Shown one piece after another: positions 1 through 12,436 of a stretch of 64,000 nucleotides of DNA. Location of the stretch: assembly GCA_029891345.1 (NCBI GenBank), contig CM057009.1:214145120-214209119 (forward strand), given 5' to 3'. Position numbers and translations under genes: made by a program. Each line of letters begins with the position of its first letter. The first letter of the stretch is position 1. The notes below the pieces were generated by a model. It saw only the letters and a list, made by a program, of their open reading frames with translations, did not search any database and was not told the origin of the DNA. Origin of the DNA: Dryococelus australis. Its lineage: Eukaryota > Arthropoda > Insecta > Phasmatodea > Phasmatidae.

Positions 1-681
1 ACATTATCAAATTAGTGAATTGGTAATTAATGTATTGAATTGTATCTTATGTCTGGGGAATTGTATGGTGCTATATGTAAGACAAAAGAAATAAAGATTT
101 AAAATATGTCACATTTTGTGGCCGAAAGAGCATTACTGACACATCTTAGTTTCATTACCAAAGTGTTTTCAGTATTTTTTTCCATTAGTGGTTTGCAGCT
201 TCTGTTATTGTTTTGGCGTTGCATCCTGATCTAATACTAGAGCTGCTTGATGTGATCCCCACCAACTTAAATACAATCATTGTTCTTGCAATGAATTTTC
301 TAGTGTGTGTTGAACGTCTTATTTTGCTACTGGAATTTACATTAGCAGATTTTTTTTCAAATACTTCAGGCTTTCCACAAATATAATTCTTCATGTTAAC
401 CTAAAGGAAAAAGTTAAAGGGGCCAAGGAATTGTCACCTCAGCTTATTAGTTTCCCTTGAATATTTTTTTAAGATGATCTACACAAGTTCCAAGTGCCAT
501 TGCATTGGAACTGTGTTTTTTGTATGTTCGTGCACAAGTATGTAATGAATTTGACTTCCTGTTTTGTGTGTATTTACTTTCAGGTTTTATGTTTATGTCA
601 TGCATACTGATGGCTTAATATTGTGGTTTTATGTCTATGGCATATTTGTTTTGCATGAAATTGTTATGATTATTGTTTTAG
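1..681. other. Intron of contactin, left edge
   Basis: This stretch is AT-rich and leads to the acceptor of the first visible exon. I see no coding sequence, repeat or RNA gene in it. The upstream exon lies outside the window. Confidence 0.7.
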
Positions 682-855
682 CCACTGAAGTCACAAGATC
701 AAAATGGACCTGGCATTCACTATAAGATATTTTGGAGAAGAACACATGAAACAGAGTTTAAGTCACTCATTTTGAAAGAATATGGCAATATTGGCTTATT
801 TGTGGTTCATATTCAACATGAATTTTATTACACAGAATATGACGTCAAAGTTCAG
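682..855 (+). CDS. Cont: Contactin, internal exon (FN3 domain)
   Basis: This exon is 174 bp, 58 codons, phase 0 at both ends. It follows a pyrimidine-rich acceptor (tattgttttag) and ends in CAG before gtaact. The translation runs from PLKSQDQNGPGIHYK through IFWRR to EFYYTEYDVKVQ, the middle strands of a fibronectin type III domain, and resembles the FN3 region of insect contactin by eye. In insects contactin is a GPI-anchored cell-adhesion protein with Ig and FN3 domains that works with Neurexin IV and Neuroglian at septate junctions. The tyrosine in YTEYDVKVQ is the usual FN3 core position. Domain number (probably FN3-2) is inferred. Any other Ig/FN3 adhesion protein is a weaker alternative. 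Confidence 0.88.
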
Positions 856-3800
856 GTAACTTAAATTTAATGGTATTTAATTTAGTCTAGAAATTATTTG
901 TCAACTTTTATTTAAAATTTGAAAATATCAAATTCTGTAGTGTCATAACACACTTCCATTGTTTTGGGTATTCTTGGAGCTGGTTTCATTGGGCAAGATA
1001 ACAATATTTTGTTGAGTTTAAGTGCCAAATTATCTTGATTTTCTGTCTTTTGGTTTCACCATGCACCTTATTTCGATTTTCTCTGTATATCAAGATAAAA
1101 TATTTTAACAGCTTATTTTGTTGTAAAATTGCTTTATCGGGATGAAGAAAATTATAACCAAACACATTAGATTATTCACAAATAAATTTGGAAACTGATA
1201 GAGAATTTTTATTTGTAGATTATTAGTATAATATTAAACAGTAATAAACATGATATAGAAATGGTAGTAAAATTAATACAAGAGTATTCAGGAAAATGTC
1301 AATATATGAAAATTATTTTAGGGAACAAAAATTGCAGGGTTACCTGTTTTCTATATAAAACACTTATTAAATTTTATTTCCTATTGAATATTGTCAAATT
1401 ATTGGAGTCTAAGTTTATTCGTTGTGTACGATTCAATATATACAATAATGCACTTAATTTGAGATAATGAATTCAGGCCTGGATGTAAAACATATGCAAG
1501 TTCAAAAATTCAAACAATAATCATAATGATAGCTACACCACGAAACTATAATTTGACTGCAAAAATTACAGTAACTTATGAATCATAAATAACATTAAAT
1601 TTCATCCTGTATATTCAAAGATTTAAAGGAAAATAAAATTTTAACCATCAATAATTTTATATATTGTGTTGATAGATCATTAATTGTTTCTATCTCCACC
1701 AAAACAGTTTTTTTCTTTGCATCCCCCCCCCCCCCCATGAAAATGCTATGTCTACTTCTAAAAACTTTTCACTTTATTAACGTAAACTCACAAAATTTTT
1801 CTGTTTACTGAGTCATCTGGGTTGTTTTCATGGCAGTTACAGATAAAATTATCTCAATTTTCTCGGAGGACAATAAATCTTGGTGAAACATGCGACACTT
1901 TATCCAGATTAAAAAAATCTAAGTTTAACTTTTTATCTCAATAACATTATCTATATTTCTATCAATTTTATCTTCATTGGTGAAACCAGCTCTTAATCAC
2001 AAAATCACATCAGGATTTTTGCAGGTTAATAAATGTTACAGACTTGGCATGTGGGTTTTTTTTTGGGGGGGGGGGGGGGATAGGTGGGATCTTAAGAAAT
2101 TTAAGTAATTGGAACTATTGTTTCCAAATTTATCTGAACATATAGGCTGGCAGGAAGTGGGCCTCTGTGGCATATTTGACTGGAAAGCTAGTGTACAGTA
2201 TGAGTCATTCTGGGTTTATATCTATGAACTTGTGTGACTGGGTAGGTTAAAATTATGTTTATTTTAATTTTTTAACCTGTTCAATTTGTTATCCGGTTAT
2301 CTCCTACCCCCCTCCCTTTCAGTTAATGATCTGGCATGAAGTGTTAACATGAACAAGCAATAATGTTTTTTTTATTAATGTCCAGCTATAATTATTTTTT
2401 TCACCTTCATTTAATATATATTGTATATCCACAACCAATCTTGCTAAGCGTTAGTGGTATTTAAATGTTTACGTTGAATAAGAGTTAAAGTTTACTTATT
2501 GTGTATTCCAATTAAATGCTCTGGGTGCACACTCGGTGTGCACTGAAAACTGAAAATGTGCATATGTCGCGTGATTGCCAGAAACTAGTGTATATTATTT
2601 ATGCACCGACAACATCCATCCATCAATCCATCCATCTATCCATCTATACATCCTCATCCCAGCTAGCAATGATGTTTTATGCCACTAACAAGGCTGTCAT
2701 TTTAATGGATTTTCTTTTTTTTTAAATTTGTAAAGAAATTTTTGGAGAGTTACAGAATATATTTTAATTATTAGATGTTTGACATGTTACTTAGTGCTAA
2801 ATGTGGTCTCCATTGCTAGTGTTGCTTTACCATTAATTACTGTTATTCAGACTGGAAGTTCTGTGGATTAATATCTTATAAGCCATGGATGTTTCATGTG
2901 TGAAGGTTGGTAGATGTTAGTGTAGTTTTTAGGCCATTTCCTCATTTACTCCCTACTAATGCAATTTTTAAACTACAGTTACCAGTAACTTAAAATCATA
3001 TTTTTTTGTAATTTTTTATTTTATTCATTGTAGTATGATTTTGTTCATATTTATATTTCTCAAAAAACTGTATCACATGAGCTGTTTTATTTAATGTGAT
3101 GACTTTTTTTTTGTAGCTTACCTCAAGCAGTAATAATTACCTTTTGAACTCTCATATAAGCAGGTTGGCTAACCCCTTATGATTTAGAGAACAATAATTT
3201 GCAATTACTTTTTTTTTTTGTTTTCCCCTGGTGGAATGAAAGTTAACTGTTGGCCCTCCGAATTCACTTGGTCCTCCTACTGTACGAGTTGCAAGGTTTT
3301 CTTGATAATTGATCATTTTAGATTGTCTTCCATTGTGAGGGAGAAATCTTACCAAGTTCAGCACCCCTCTTCCTCTCTTTTCAATTCATAACAGTATATC
3401 ATTTGGTCACATAATTTTAAGACAAATTTGAATATGTTAGATCCAGAAATTGTATGCTTGCCATATTGAATTTATTAAAATATCTATACATTATGGAATT
3501 CTAGGAGTAACTGTAGCATAGGATATGTCTTCGCCTTGATTAATTTCAACACTTGTTCAAATAAGATAGTAAATACTCATATTTCTAAATAGAAATAATA
3601 TTTTTTATTTTTAATACTTGAACTATTATAATTAAGAGATAAATGTACATTCAGCAACATGTCTGTAAGTGCATACTTATAAGGCCGTGCCTCAATCACA
3701 GAATAGGCATTTATATGTAAAATAAGTTATTTCACTGCTTCCACATTTTTTTCTGATAAATCATTTTGCATATTTTTAAGAGTACTTTTAAGGAGCAGCA

Positions 3801-3880
3801 CCAAAATTATTATACAGTATGCAGAAAAACTTTGTTTTGTAAATTACAGGATCGTAAATTACAGGAGCAGGGCACAAACA
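856..3880. other. AT-rich intron with homopolymers and a CATC microsatellite
   Basis: No coding potential is visible. It contains a 14-C run at 1723-1736, a 15-G run at 2065-2079 and an imperfect (CATC)n stretch at about 2605-2655. Short open frames here contain no recognisable domain and have intron-like composition. Confidence 0.7.
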
Positions 3881-4239
3881 CAAGTATTGTGAACATAGGA
3901 ACCATAGGTCTGTGGTGATTAGTTTCGGCGTGACAGGCTATTTGCTGCGGCTTTGTCTGCACCACCATCCTTCTGTCCTTTTTGCATCCGTCCATCGCCT
4001 TTCCTACTCTCCCCTTCTGGCAAGGTCATGTGGTTGCATCTGTTAGTTCAGTCCCTGACACTCACGCTGGTGAGTGACCCTGTTCGATGCAAGTATTATG
4101 CTACCTAATTCGCATTTGCATTGAGAAGTTAATTGCCTGTATGTGCAACATTAGTGCAGTGTTACAGTTTAGGGGCGTGTTGTGTATTAGTATTTGTTGT
4201 GTTGTGTTGAGTGTGGTATCTGTTCAGCCCCACATGGAC
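3881..4239 (+). other. 5' flank of the transposase relic
   Basis: This stretch is less AT-rich than the intron around it and leads directly into the transposase reading frame, so it is probably the element's 5' untranslated part. No terminal inverted repeat was found that pairs with sequence downstream of 5226. Confidence 0.35.
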
Positions 4240-5226
4240 AGACATGAGTACACGTTATAGAACTTGCTGACATGCACCTGGCTTATGGTGCTGCTTTGGG
4301 CAATGCAGCTGAGACCCAGAGAATTTACCATGAACGGTACTCGCACAGAACCTCACCTTCACGTCAAATGTTTTTAAACGTTGACCAATGCATGCGTGAT
4401 TCTGGATCACCGTCTGCCAACATGCATGACATGGGTCGGCCAAGACAAGTGCGGACCAGACAGTTTGAGGAAGAAGTTTTACATGCGTTTGAAGTTTTCC
4501 CTACTACCAGCAGACGGAAAGTAGCCTATAAATGGGCGTTGACCGCAGTCTCGTCTGGAATGTATTAAAAGACAACGAATTTCATCCATACCATAAGCAA
4601 AGGATGCAGGCACTTTCCCTGGGCGATTACCCATTGCAAGTAGCATTTTTTGACCGTTTTTTTGGCAGAAACAGATAAATATCTTGCTTTCCCTGGATTT
4701 GTATTTTTTTTACCAACGAGGCATCTTTTACCTAATCTGGTATCTTCAACACCCACAAGTATTGTGTTTGGGCACATGATAATCCACGTGCTACGTTCGG
4801 ACATGGGGCTAGGAACGTTATTGTGTCGATTTGTGGGTAGGCATTGTCAGCGATAATTTGATTGGACATTGCTTGTGCGATGCATAATGTGGTTCCAACA
4901 TAATGGTGCTCCAACCCACTTTGCTGCAGCACCGCGAAACCACATCACGGCAGTGTTTGTCCACAGGTGGATATGTATGGGTGGTCCGGTGCCTTGGCCC
5001 CCTCGTTCACTCGACTTAACTTCACTTGATTTTTTTTGTGTGGGTTCAAATTGAAGGCCCTGGTGTTTGAAACCCCAGTTGAGAATGAGGATGACCTAGT
5101 TGTGTGGATCGTTGAGGCTGCACATCATGTCTGATAAGTGCCTGGTATTTTCCAGAGAATATTTGACTTAATGTTTCATCAATGTGAATTGTACCGCCAA
5201 GTTGGGGGGGGGGGGGCATTTCAAAC
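4240..5226 (+). pseudogene. Degenerate DDE transposase (DUF4817/HTH plus DDE_3 type)
   Basis: This is a broken transposase of the insect Tc1/mariner-like group with an N-terminal helix-turn-helix and a C-terminal DDE domain. In order I see MHLAYGAALGNAAETQRIYH and the basic linker MHDMGRPRQVRTRQFEEEV (from 4272), EFHPYHKQRMQALSLGDYPL (about 4577-4640) after a frame change, then in other frames WFQHNGAPTHFAAAPRNH (about 4890-4945), GGPVPWPPRSLDLTSLDFF (about 4980-5035) and PGIFQRI...YRQVGG before a 13-G run. At least four frameshifts and several stops rule out a working enzyme. Full-length relatives are about 350-400 aa, so nearly the whole gene is represented. I did not find clear terminal repeats. 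Confidence 0.82.
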
Positions 5227-5384
5227 ATCTGCTCTGAGGTACTGTATGTTTGTCCATTTTCATTGTCTGCTGCCAAACTATAAATATAGTGCAAACAGTG
5301 TGGCATGTTTATGCTCGAGTGCCCAGGTTGCTGGCAGCCGATCTTACATCTCTGATTGCGTGCAGCGCCCAATCCTATCACAGC

Positions 5385-5648
5385 TGTAACAGAAGGGTAC
5401 TTAAGGTGGTGAGCAAAAGGTTCACTGTACCAAACAGATGGGAAAACTATGATCATAATAGCTAGCTTATGTTTTACTGCTCTGGAGGGAATGCAGATTA
5501 GATAAATCTATACTGGTAAAATTGGACATGACTATTTACATACAACAAAAACGTCATGTTGACACTTCTAAACTGTTCTCAATACTGATTCTTGCTTTTT
5601 TTATATACTAAATCATGGAGCCTGAATCATAAAATTTCAAGTCAAGGT
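5385..5648. repeat. Dispersed repeat, copy 1 (inverted partner at 12437)
   Basis: From ctgtaac at 5385 to catgga...tttcaagtc near 5645 this sequence is a close reverse-complement match of 12437-12709, with small differences. Landmarks shared in both copies include gatcataatagctagctta, tctggagggaatgcagatta and ggacatgactatttacatac. It begins right after the transposase relic and its downstream flank. It has no coding capacity and I do not know the family. Confidence 0.85.
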
Positions 5649-6090
5649 AAAACAGGGTGGCGACAGGGTGGGAAAACCCGGAAAACTTGGAATAATCAGG
5701 GAATTTTACTGACCTGGTAAAGTCAGGGAATATAAACCATATCACCAAAAGCCAGGGAAAATCTCCAAATAATTTTTGCGGTATTTACCCGAAAGGAAGA
5801 CAAAGTTTTTTGATAGAAAAGGAATGGAAAAAATAATGGGTCATCTACAATTTGGGGTAGTCTTCAATTCAAAATATAGGCACAAATACCATAAATGTGC
5901 GACACCAAGGTAACACTTATGCAGTTCTCTTCGCATTATACAATAATTGTATACATTATTTATATGAAAAATTTGGTTTAAGCAAAGATAAAGCCAAAAT
6001 GATCAGTCAGGGAAAAACAAAAATTTGCTCTCGAAAACCTGGAAAATTCAGGGAATTCTAAGAAGAAACTGTGTGGCCATCCCGATTTTG
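5649..6090. repeat. Interspersed repeat with 'cagggaaa' modules
   Basis: Repeated words such as cagggaattt, cagggaaaatctcc and cagggaaaaac occur through this stretch, ending at gtgtggccatcc. The part 5741-5905 (atcaccaaaagccaggg to tgtgcgaca) recurs with few changes at 6402-6568, which carries the left end of the MITE at 6439. A weaker relative is at 8455-8547. The composition and repeated module point to a non-coding interspersed element of unknown class. Confidence 0.65.
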
Positions 6091-6438
6091 TAAATGTGTG
6101 AAAATGTAGGCTTAAAATTTTCAGCAAACTTGAGGCTCATATCCACTTGTTAACATTGCTGTTACAAATTAAGGGAGTTATTTTGATAAGGATTGCTTTA
6201 AGCAGACTGTTATATATTAGCAGCTGGGAAGACATAAAATCAGTGGGATTGTGGTGAAGGGCCACAAATATTACTTTTGAATTTTTTTCTTGTTGATGCT
6301 TGTAATGTTATACTTGTACCCAAAACAGTTCAGTACACTATTTCATGCACAGTAATTTATATACACCCTTATGTCATTTCCAGGAAACAAACATTTATTT
6401 AGATCACCAAAAGTCAGGGAAAATCTCCAAACACTTTG

Positions 6439-7038
6439 TACCGTATTTACCCGAAAGGTAAACAATGTGTTTTTTTTACAGAAAAGCAATAGAAAAAATA
6501 ATGGGTCATCTACAATTCAGGGTAGTCTTCAATTCAAACCTAGGCACAAATACCATAATTGTGCGACAGTGCTAGAACAGTTGTACATATTTTTGTAGTG
6601 TTGAGACTGTACCTGTCAACTTTGACAAGGGTCCACTTATCTGATGTCACCCCGCAGTGGTAAAGAGGAAACAAGGAAGCGGCGGCGCGCGGCCTGCAGC
6701 AGTAAAGAGGAAGGCATTGCGGGGAAGCAAAATGGCTCAAGTCACGATTATATAACGCCCACGGAAGTTTTACAGTGTAAGAAAGATGCTGTCACCATAC
6801 AGCCAGGTTAGACACACCTATTTCATTGTCATTAGCTTTTCTTTAAAAGTAAATAAAATATATCATCTTATTCATGTAATAGCTTGAATGATTTGTTATA
6901 AATTCATGCAAAAATACTTTTACCCTAAATAATTTTTTCAGCACCTCATAGGGGAAGTCTTGAATTCAGGTTTAAATTTTTTTTTTTGTAGGGGTTGTTA
7001 TAGATTCAGGATCTTCTTCCTTTTGGGTAAATACGGTA
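6439..7038. mobile_element. MITE-like element with 20-bp terminal inverted repeats
   Basis: The left end taccgtatttacccgaaagg (6439-6458) pairs with ccttttgggtaaatacggta (7019-7038) at 19 of 20 positions. TA at each outer edge fits the TA target duplication of Tc1/mariner-type DNA transposons. The 600-bp interior has no transposase frame, so the element would be non-autonomous. The same end is seen, slightly altered, at about 5780-5797. The interior includes a GC-rich patch at about 6650-6730. Confidence 0.68.
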
Positions 7039-8454
7039 ATTGTTATTTGACTAAAACTGTGCATCTTCTTTGTTTGACGTGTTGTCGGATGTCCGATAAA
7101 GATAGTGACATATTACATACTACCTTGTTTGCCACCAGGGTGTGCTAGTGATCTATGTTTTCTTAGTACCTTGCTAGAGAGCAACATTTTCTGCTGTATC
7201 CCGTTACTTTTTGCTAGTATGATTGCTAATGATGTGATTTGTACGTATTACCCACGTTTGATCCATGTGTTATTACTAAAGTGTCTTGAAGCAGGAAGCA
7301 CAATGTGCTACAGGAAACTATCTTGATTTTCTGTGTATTATTTATGATGCACGTGTATTTTGCAAACAACTCAACAGCAGAGTAATTGTTTATGGCAGGA
7401 CATTAAAGTGAATGTGTTGTGGATATCTTCAGCATTTACATGCAACAATTGGTTTTGCTGTTTGTGCGATGCTGTTTTATATGGAGCTTCTTCAATTAGA
7501 AGCGTGTTCTCAAATTAATATCATTTGTAGTGTTTTATATTAGATTGTACGTAATATGACAAAGCTTGGAAAGAATATAAAAAATATTTTCGCATACATT
7601 CTATGCTTTCTTTTCATTCCATTTTGTCTAAATAAAAATGGCCAACCCTTTCCTAGTTATAAATTTTTTGGGCGTTACTAGGTTCATGTATGAGATTACA
7701 TAATTAATGTGCCATTTAATACACTGCAATTTTGTTTCGTAGTCAACAATCACCAGTGGCATTCAGACCCATCTGCTATGTGGGTTTTCATGCACCGGTA
7801 CCTAGTTACTTTGAAAATGGCAGGTCTTTTTTTGTGGACTATCTAAGCCAGTACAAATGTTTTAGAAGGATAGGTTTCAAACATTTCAATGCTAGTCGAC
7901 AATTTACATGTCTATGGTTGTGTTTGAATTGACAAATTTTGTTGACAAAATTGTCACGTAAAATTCATAATTTAGATTTTGTATTTTGTATGTCTCTTTG
8001 AATGATATTTTATTATCTGATGTGCTTATTATGAATATTAACGCAAATGTTGGTGTACAGAAGCTATTGTTTAGTTTGCATGTTTTCACCTTCAGAAGAG
8101 CATAATGTTAAATTTTAGCTATGCGCAGCTTTGTTACAATGTAGGGTAAAAACTATTTGCTTAGTTGAAAAAAAAATTCCTTAATTTTTCTTAATAAAAT
8201 TTTTGTGATTATTGTTACATAAATTTATTTAACAATGTGCTTTTGTAGCAGTGATTCAGTAAATGTGTAATAATGTGTTCTTGGTATAGTTACGTATTTT
8301 TACCACAATATGGCTCATTAACTCGGCATAACATATACGCCACTGGCAAGATGAACCAGGGTATCATGTGTGCATGTGCCTGCATATACGTTTACACTCT
8401 TGCATCAACACTAGTACTATAAAACAAAGTGTCAAAAATAATTTTCTAGTTTAC
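7039..8454. other. AT-rich intron, nothing recognised
   Basis: I see no exon-like frame with splice sites, no RNA gene and no paired repeat in this stretch. Short open frames are low-information. Confidence 0.6.
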
Positions 8455-8547
8455 GAGAAAGGTCAGGGAAAATCACTAATTTTGGTCTGGAAAACAGAGA
8501 AAAGTCAGAAATTTGATTTCATGCCATTTGTAGCCACCTTGTTTATG
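8455..8547. repeat. Short copy of the 'cagggaaa' repeat
   Basis: The words gagaaaggtcagggaaaatc, ggtctggaaaacagag and gtagccacctt match the structure of the repeat at 5649-6090, including the gtggcca-like end. It is shorter and more diverged. Confidence 0.5.
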
Positions 8548-8786
8548 TAACATTTGATGAGGGGAAAGAGAAGGAGAGGAAGTTATTAAGAGTATTGTTA
8601 GAAGGGAAAAAAAGTTTCGGGGATGGTGGCCAGTTAATGTGTTCAGTGCAGTACTATTCAGTCTGAAAGTGTAATATATCATTGTTGGAAACTTAAATTG
8701 GCATTTTTAATGCCAATCCATTGTTTAAATTTCATACTGAGCACAATTTGTACCTGCCAGTCAGTGGTTGACAACAGTCACTCATT

Positions 8787-8818
<32 letters not shown>

Positions 8819-10189
8819 CCTGCCTCCATTTCCAGCATTTGGTTCAGGAGGAAAGTTCTAAAAATAAACAGTGTGAGGATGGCGTAGTTGTGTTGACTCC
8901 ATTTCTCTTTCGCTCCTTAACGTCCCCTTTTAACTGGCATCAATCAGTATTTATTTCCTCCCCTCCATCTCCTATGAATGGAAATCCAACCTGAACAGGA
9001 CATCAGCAAAACATGATAGGAGAAGGGAGGAAAGAGGTAGTAGATAATACCATAATGTGAGGGAGGGTAGCAAGTAATGTTAGACATAGAAAACTAAAAA
9101 CATAATGTCATCATGGCGTGTTAACTCAGCATGTTTGCAGATGATATAAATTTTTATATACGTATGTTTTTCACCATGTGGATTTCACTGTACGAAAGAA
9201 CCTTTTTCAGCGTGGGAATTGTTCTGCGATTTACACATTTATCCAAAAAAATTGTTGTGGAAACTTTGTGGTCTTTCCTTTATGAGAACTTTGCTATAAC
9301 GTGCAACATTAGGCTCTCCTGTCTCACATGCAGAGACACAGTACATAAAGCAAATCACTTACATTTACATAATTATGCATGCCTATTATTTTATTAAAAA
9401 TTTGAAAATATATATTTACTGAAACATTTATGCGGTGTGACTGCCATGCGAAGGCAAATCCTTATGATGAAAAAATTAGATATTCAGGCTTTGAAATGCG
9501 GGTGCAAGCATTATGCGAAGGCAACAATTTTGCAGATATGTATAGAATGTTATTAATAAGTTTATTATATAGTTGCACCTTGATCGTGTGGCTGTTTAGT
9601 TTTCATGCTATAATTTTTGTTCTGATATTGTGTGATGTTAAGCAGTATCCATTAAACTGCTTTCTTTTACATGGAAATGATGTTCTGAATAGTTTGTGAT
9701 TACTGCATTTTGACCACAACACATTTACTAATTAACATAAATTTACATTTCATCAATACATATCTTATTTTCCCCTTATGGTTTGTTTCCAAATGGTCTT
9801 CATTCTTGGCGTTTCACTTGTGGTTATTATGCGCTGCTGTTTTTCTAAAGTTTCATTATTATCTGCGAACATACTGCTGAAAACCTGAAATATAATTTTG
9901 TACGAGATCTCTACCTGTTAAAATACTAGAATATCGTTATTTTAAAAGTCTAATTTCCCCGTGGGAAGGGTAAACACAGGGCTCAATTGCTGCTTTTAGT
10001 TAATTTTATTTTTCTCAGGTGTTATTTATTTATAACTGGGGTATTATTTTGTTCAGATTCCATCACACTATTAAGAAAAATTTACATCACCTAAATAAAA
10101 CATTTAATTTTTCCATCAGAGATGTGCGAACATGAATTACTGCACATAGATAGCTAAATAAGTTTCTGTGCAATTTTTAAATTTTGAAT
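8548..10189. other. Intron with GGCT microsatellite
   Basis: A (GGCT)n tract of about seven units lies at 8790-8818, followed by gcctgcctcc. The rest is AT-rich with no exon, RNA gene or paired repeat that I can support. Confidence 0.6.
8790..8818. repeat. (GGCT)n microsatellite
   Basis: About seven ctgg/ggct units followed by gcctgcctcc. Confidence 0.9.
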
Positions 10190-10272
10190 GTGTGGCCATT
10201 AGATCAATTTTTGGATTTACGGTGCCCTTCCTCCCCACCATTACCGTGGTTAACTGAGAGTTGACTGTATTG
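10190..10272. mobile_element. End of a Tigger/pogo-like element
   Basis: The sequence accgtggttaactgagagtt followed by gactgta looks like a terminal repeat of pogo/Tigger-type transposons, which commonly end in ACAGT plus a run reading as CTC..GTTAACC. A similar end in the same orientation is at 12128-12153. No matching left end was found, so this is a fragment at best. Confidence 0.4.
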
Positions 10273-10859
10273 TAAAGTGACAACTATAAAGAAGAGATAT
10301 TATAGACCAAAATTCTTCTATATTGCATCCAGGATCACACTTGAACCAGGGCAGATATTTTGTTATTCATCATTTTATGTTCATTGTCATGAAAGCAAAA
10401 GTAAACCTAAATTAATTTTAGAAACATTACTTTTTCCTTTTGTAATGTGAACTATGTTACAAATATCAGACATTTCAACTCATTTCATGCTCAGATGTTT
10501 TCCTGCTATGCACTGCAATGAATGAGTAGTATATGCAAAAAGGTTATTTTGAGGACAAATAGTGGGATCTGTTCTCAGCCCTCCCACTTCTCCTCCTTTT
10601 ACCTTGGCAGAAGTAGAATGGGTTAGTAGAACCCCTCGTGGTTCCCAATAATAGGGTCGGTATAAGGAGGGGGGGGGGGGGGGTCATAATAAAAAATTAG
10701 GAAAATTTTGGGCAGATTTTGACCCACCCGTAACCCCTATGCACTCAAACTTTCCATTTTTTGCATGAAGTTCATATTCAATTGTCTATAACGCATAAAA
10801 AACCACTTTTTAAATTAAATATAAATATGTTTATTTTAATACCTGGATGTCTCCTGATT

Positions 10860-10891
10860 AATTTGATACCCAAGATATTGGGTATCAAATT
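10860..10891. repeat. Perfect hairpin, 14-bp stem, 4-base loop
   Basis: The arm aatttgatacccaa (10860-10873) and its exact complement ttgggtatcaaatt (10878-10891) flank the loop gata. It lies in non-coding sequence; no poly-T tail or gene adjacency suggests transcription termination. Confidence 0.8.
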
Positions 10892-12127
10892 GGCATATTG
10901 GACCACTCGTAAAAAAGAAGGCCATTGAAAGTGTATGAAAAAATTAGACTATGTATTATTAAAATATAAAGTTATTTTTAAATATCTATTATGCAGGTCT
11001 CGTGGGTCATACATTGCTATGAGGCACGTGGCGATCAAACTAGTTTATGTGGCGTTGCACATCTCGTGTGTGCGTGCCGTGCTCTCGCTTTGATCAGGCC
11101 GTGTACATAGCTGGGCAAGGGCCTAGATCCTCTGCAGTGTGGCCGTACGCAGACAGGGCGGTTTGCTGCTGAAGCTTGGCCCTAGTTCCTCAGGCTGGAC
11201 AGATGTCTGCTGTCGGTCAGTCGCTACAAGATGACGGGCGGTGGCCGCCCACCCACCTCCACTGCCGTCATTACAGGGCCAGTTCACTTCATAACAGCGG
11301 GCCCGTATTGGGAAAACATGCTGATAGATGCGATTCATGTCAATGTGTTGAAGTTATATGAAATGTAGACGGCGTGTCGGCCTCTGTGCTGGCATGATGA
11401 GGCCCTGCAATGTTTACGGGAATATAAATATTTAGTGTGGTCTACTTGAAATATTAACTATCTCAAATTTTTCATCAAAAACTTTTGACGTTGCCTATAC
11501 ACCCACACTGCCTCATTCGCAATAATATGGTACCGGTAACATAAGAACACATTTTATTTGCACACACTTATCTTTATTCACTTTAAACATAAAATTGACT
11601 TCTAAAGAAGAAAAAAACAATTGCCCACTGTAAAACATTAGCATATTAAGTAGGCATGGGTGCACATGAACTTAAAAATAATCATTTAAAAAAAGGGCAT
11701 TGAATTAAATTTGAAGTTATCATACATACACTGATTAAGAAACTACTCTATGTAATGTGTCGCTGGTTTTACAGTAAAAGAGGAGGGATAATGGAAACAA
11801 AAAAAGACGGGGACGGTAAGGCAAAGGCGGCGGTATGTGACTAGGACAAAGAATCCTTGCTGACCCGGCCTGCAGCTCTCCCCCTCCCGCTACCTCGGAC
11901 AATCCTCCAGTGTCCCCTTCTGGCATTAAGTAATTTATTGCTTCATACTGCTTGGGACAACAAATGTCAAAGTTTATGATGGTAGCTTGAGAAATGCTCA
12001 ACCACTAACATCAGTAAGGGCTAGTCTTCCATAGACTGAAAACCGTGGATAATAAAAACTAGTAATGCGGTTAGAGAAAAAGTCTACAAAACAAACCCGC
12101 ACATTACTGAAACCACGGTTCAAGATA

Positions 12128-12153
12128 CCGCGGTTGGCGAGGGATTACTGTAT
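12128..12153. mobile_element. Tigger/pogo-like terminal sequence
   Basis: The run accgcggttggcgagggatt then actgtat matches the style of Tigger-like ends (reverse complement ACAGTAATCCCTCGCC). Upstream, ccgtggataat at about 12042 and ccgcacattactgaaaccacgg at about 12097 add related words. Only one end is visible. Confidence 0.45.
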
Positions 12154-12436
12154 CTATTTTTAGATGTGCCTCAAATTTTCACCTTTTTTGACCCAAACTT
12201 TTCATGGTTGCTTGGGATTGGGTCGTAATAGAGAGGTGGTCCTAATAAATGGGGTCGTAATGGACGGGTTCTACTGTACATTACTTCTGCATCTGAAAGG
12301 GATATATTGCAGCCAGTAGAGCTATGACAAATGCAGAAGAGTGCTGCCATCTAGTATGTTACTTGAGAAATACTAACATGGTATTTTCTCAATATTTTAG
12401 CATGTTAAGGTTTTTCTTGCACACATGACCTGCGAC

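Larger units (their letters stand above)
10625..12277. mobile_element. Candidate non-autonomous TIR element, about 1.65 kb
   Basis: The left agtagaaccc (10625-10634) pairs with gggttctact (12266-12275). Inside both ends the words gggtcgtaata / gggtcataata recur (10681, 12222, 12252), as expected for subterminal repeats. The interior includes a 15-G run (10669-10683), a 14-bp perfect hairpin (10860-10891), a GC-rich block at 11000-11390 with no recognised product, and a Tigger-like end at 12128-12153. No transposase domain is visible. The short perfect TIR makes this tentative. Confidence 0.4.

Noticed and set aside
11123..11361. Overlapping frames in a GC-rich block, possible small gene
   Set aside because: Both strands are open because the block is GC-rich and stop-poor. 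No domain, splice site or promoter was seen.
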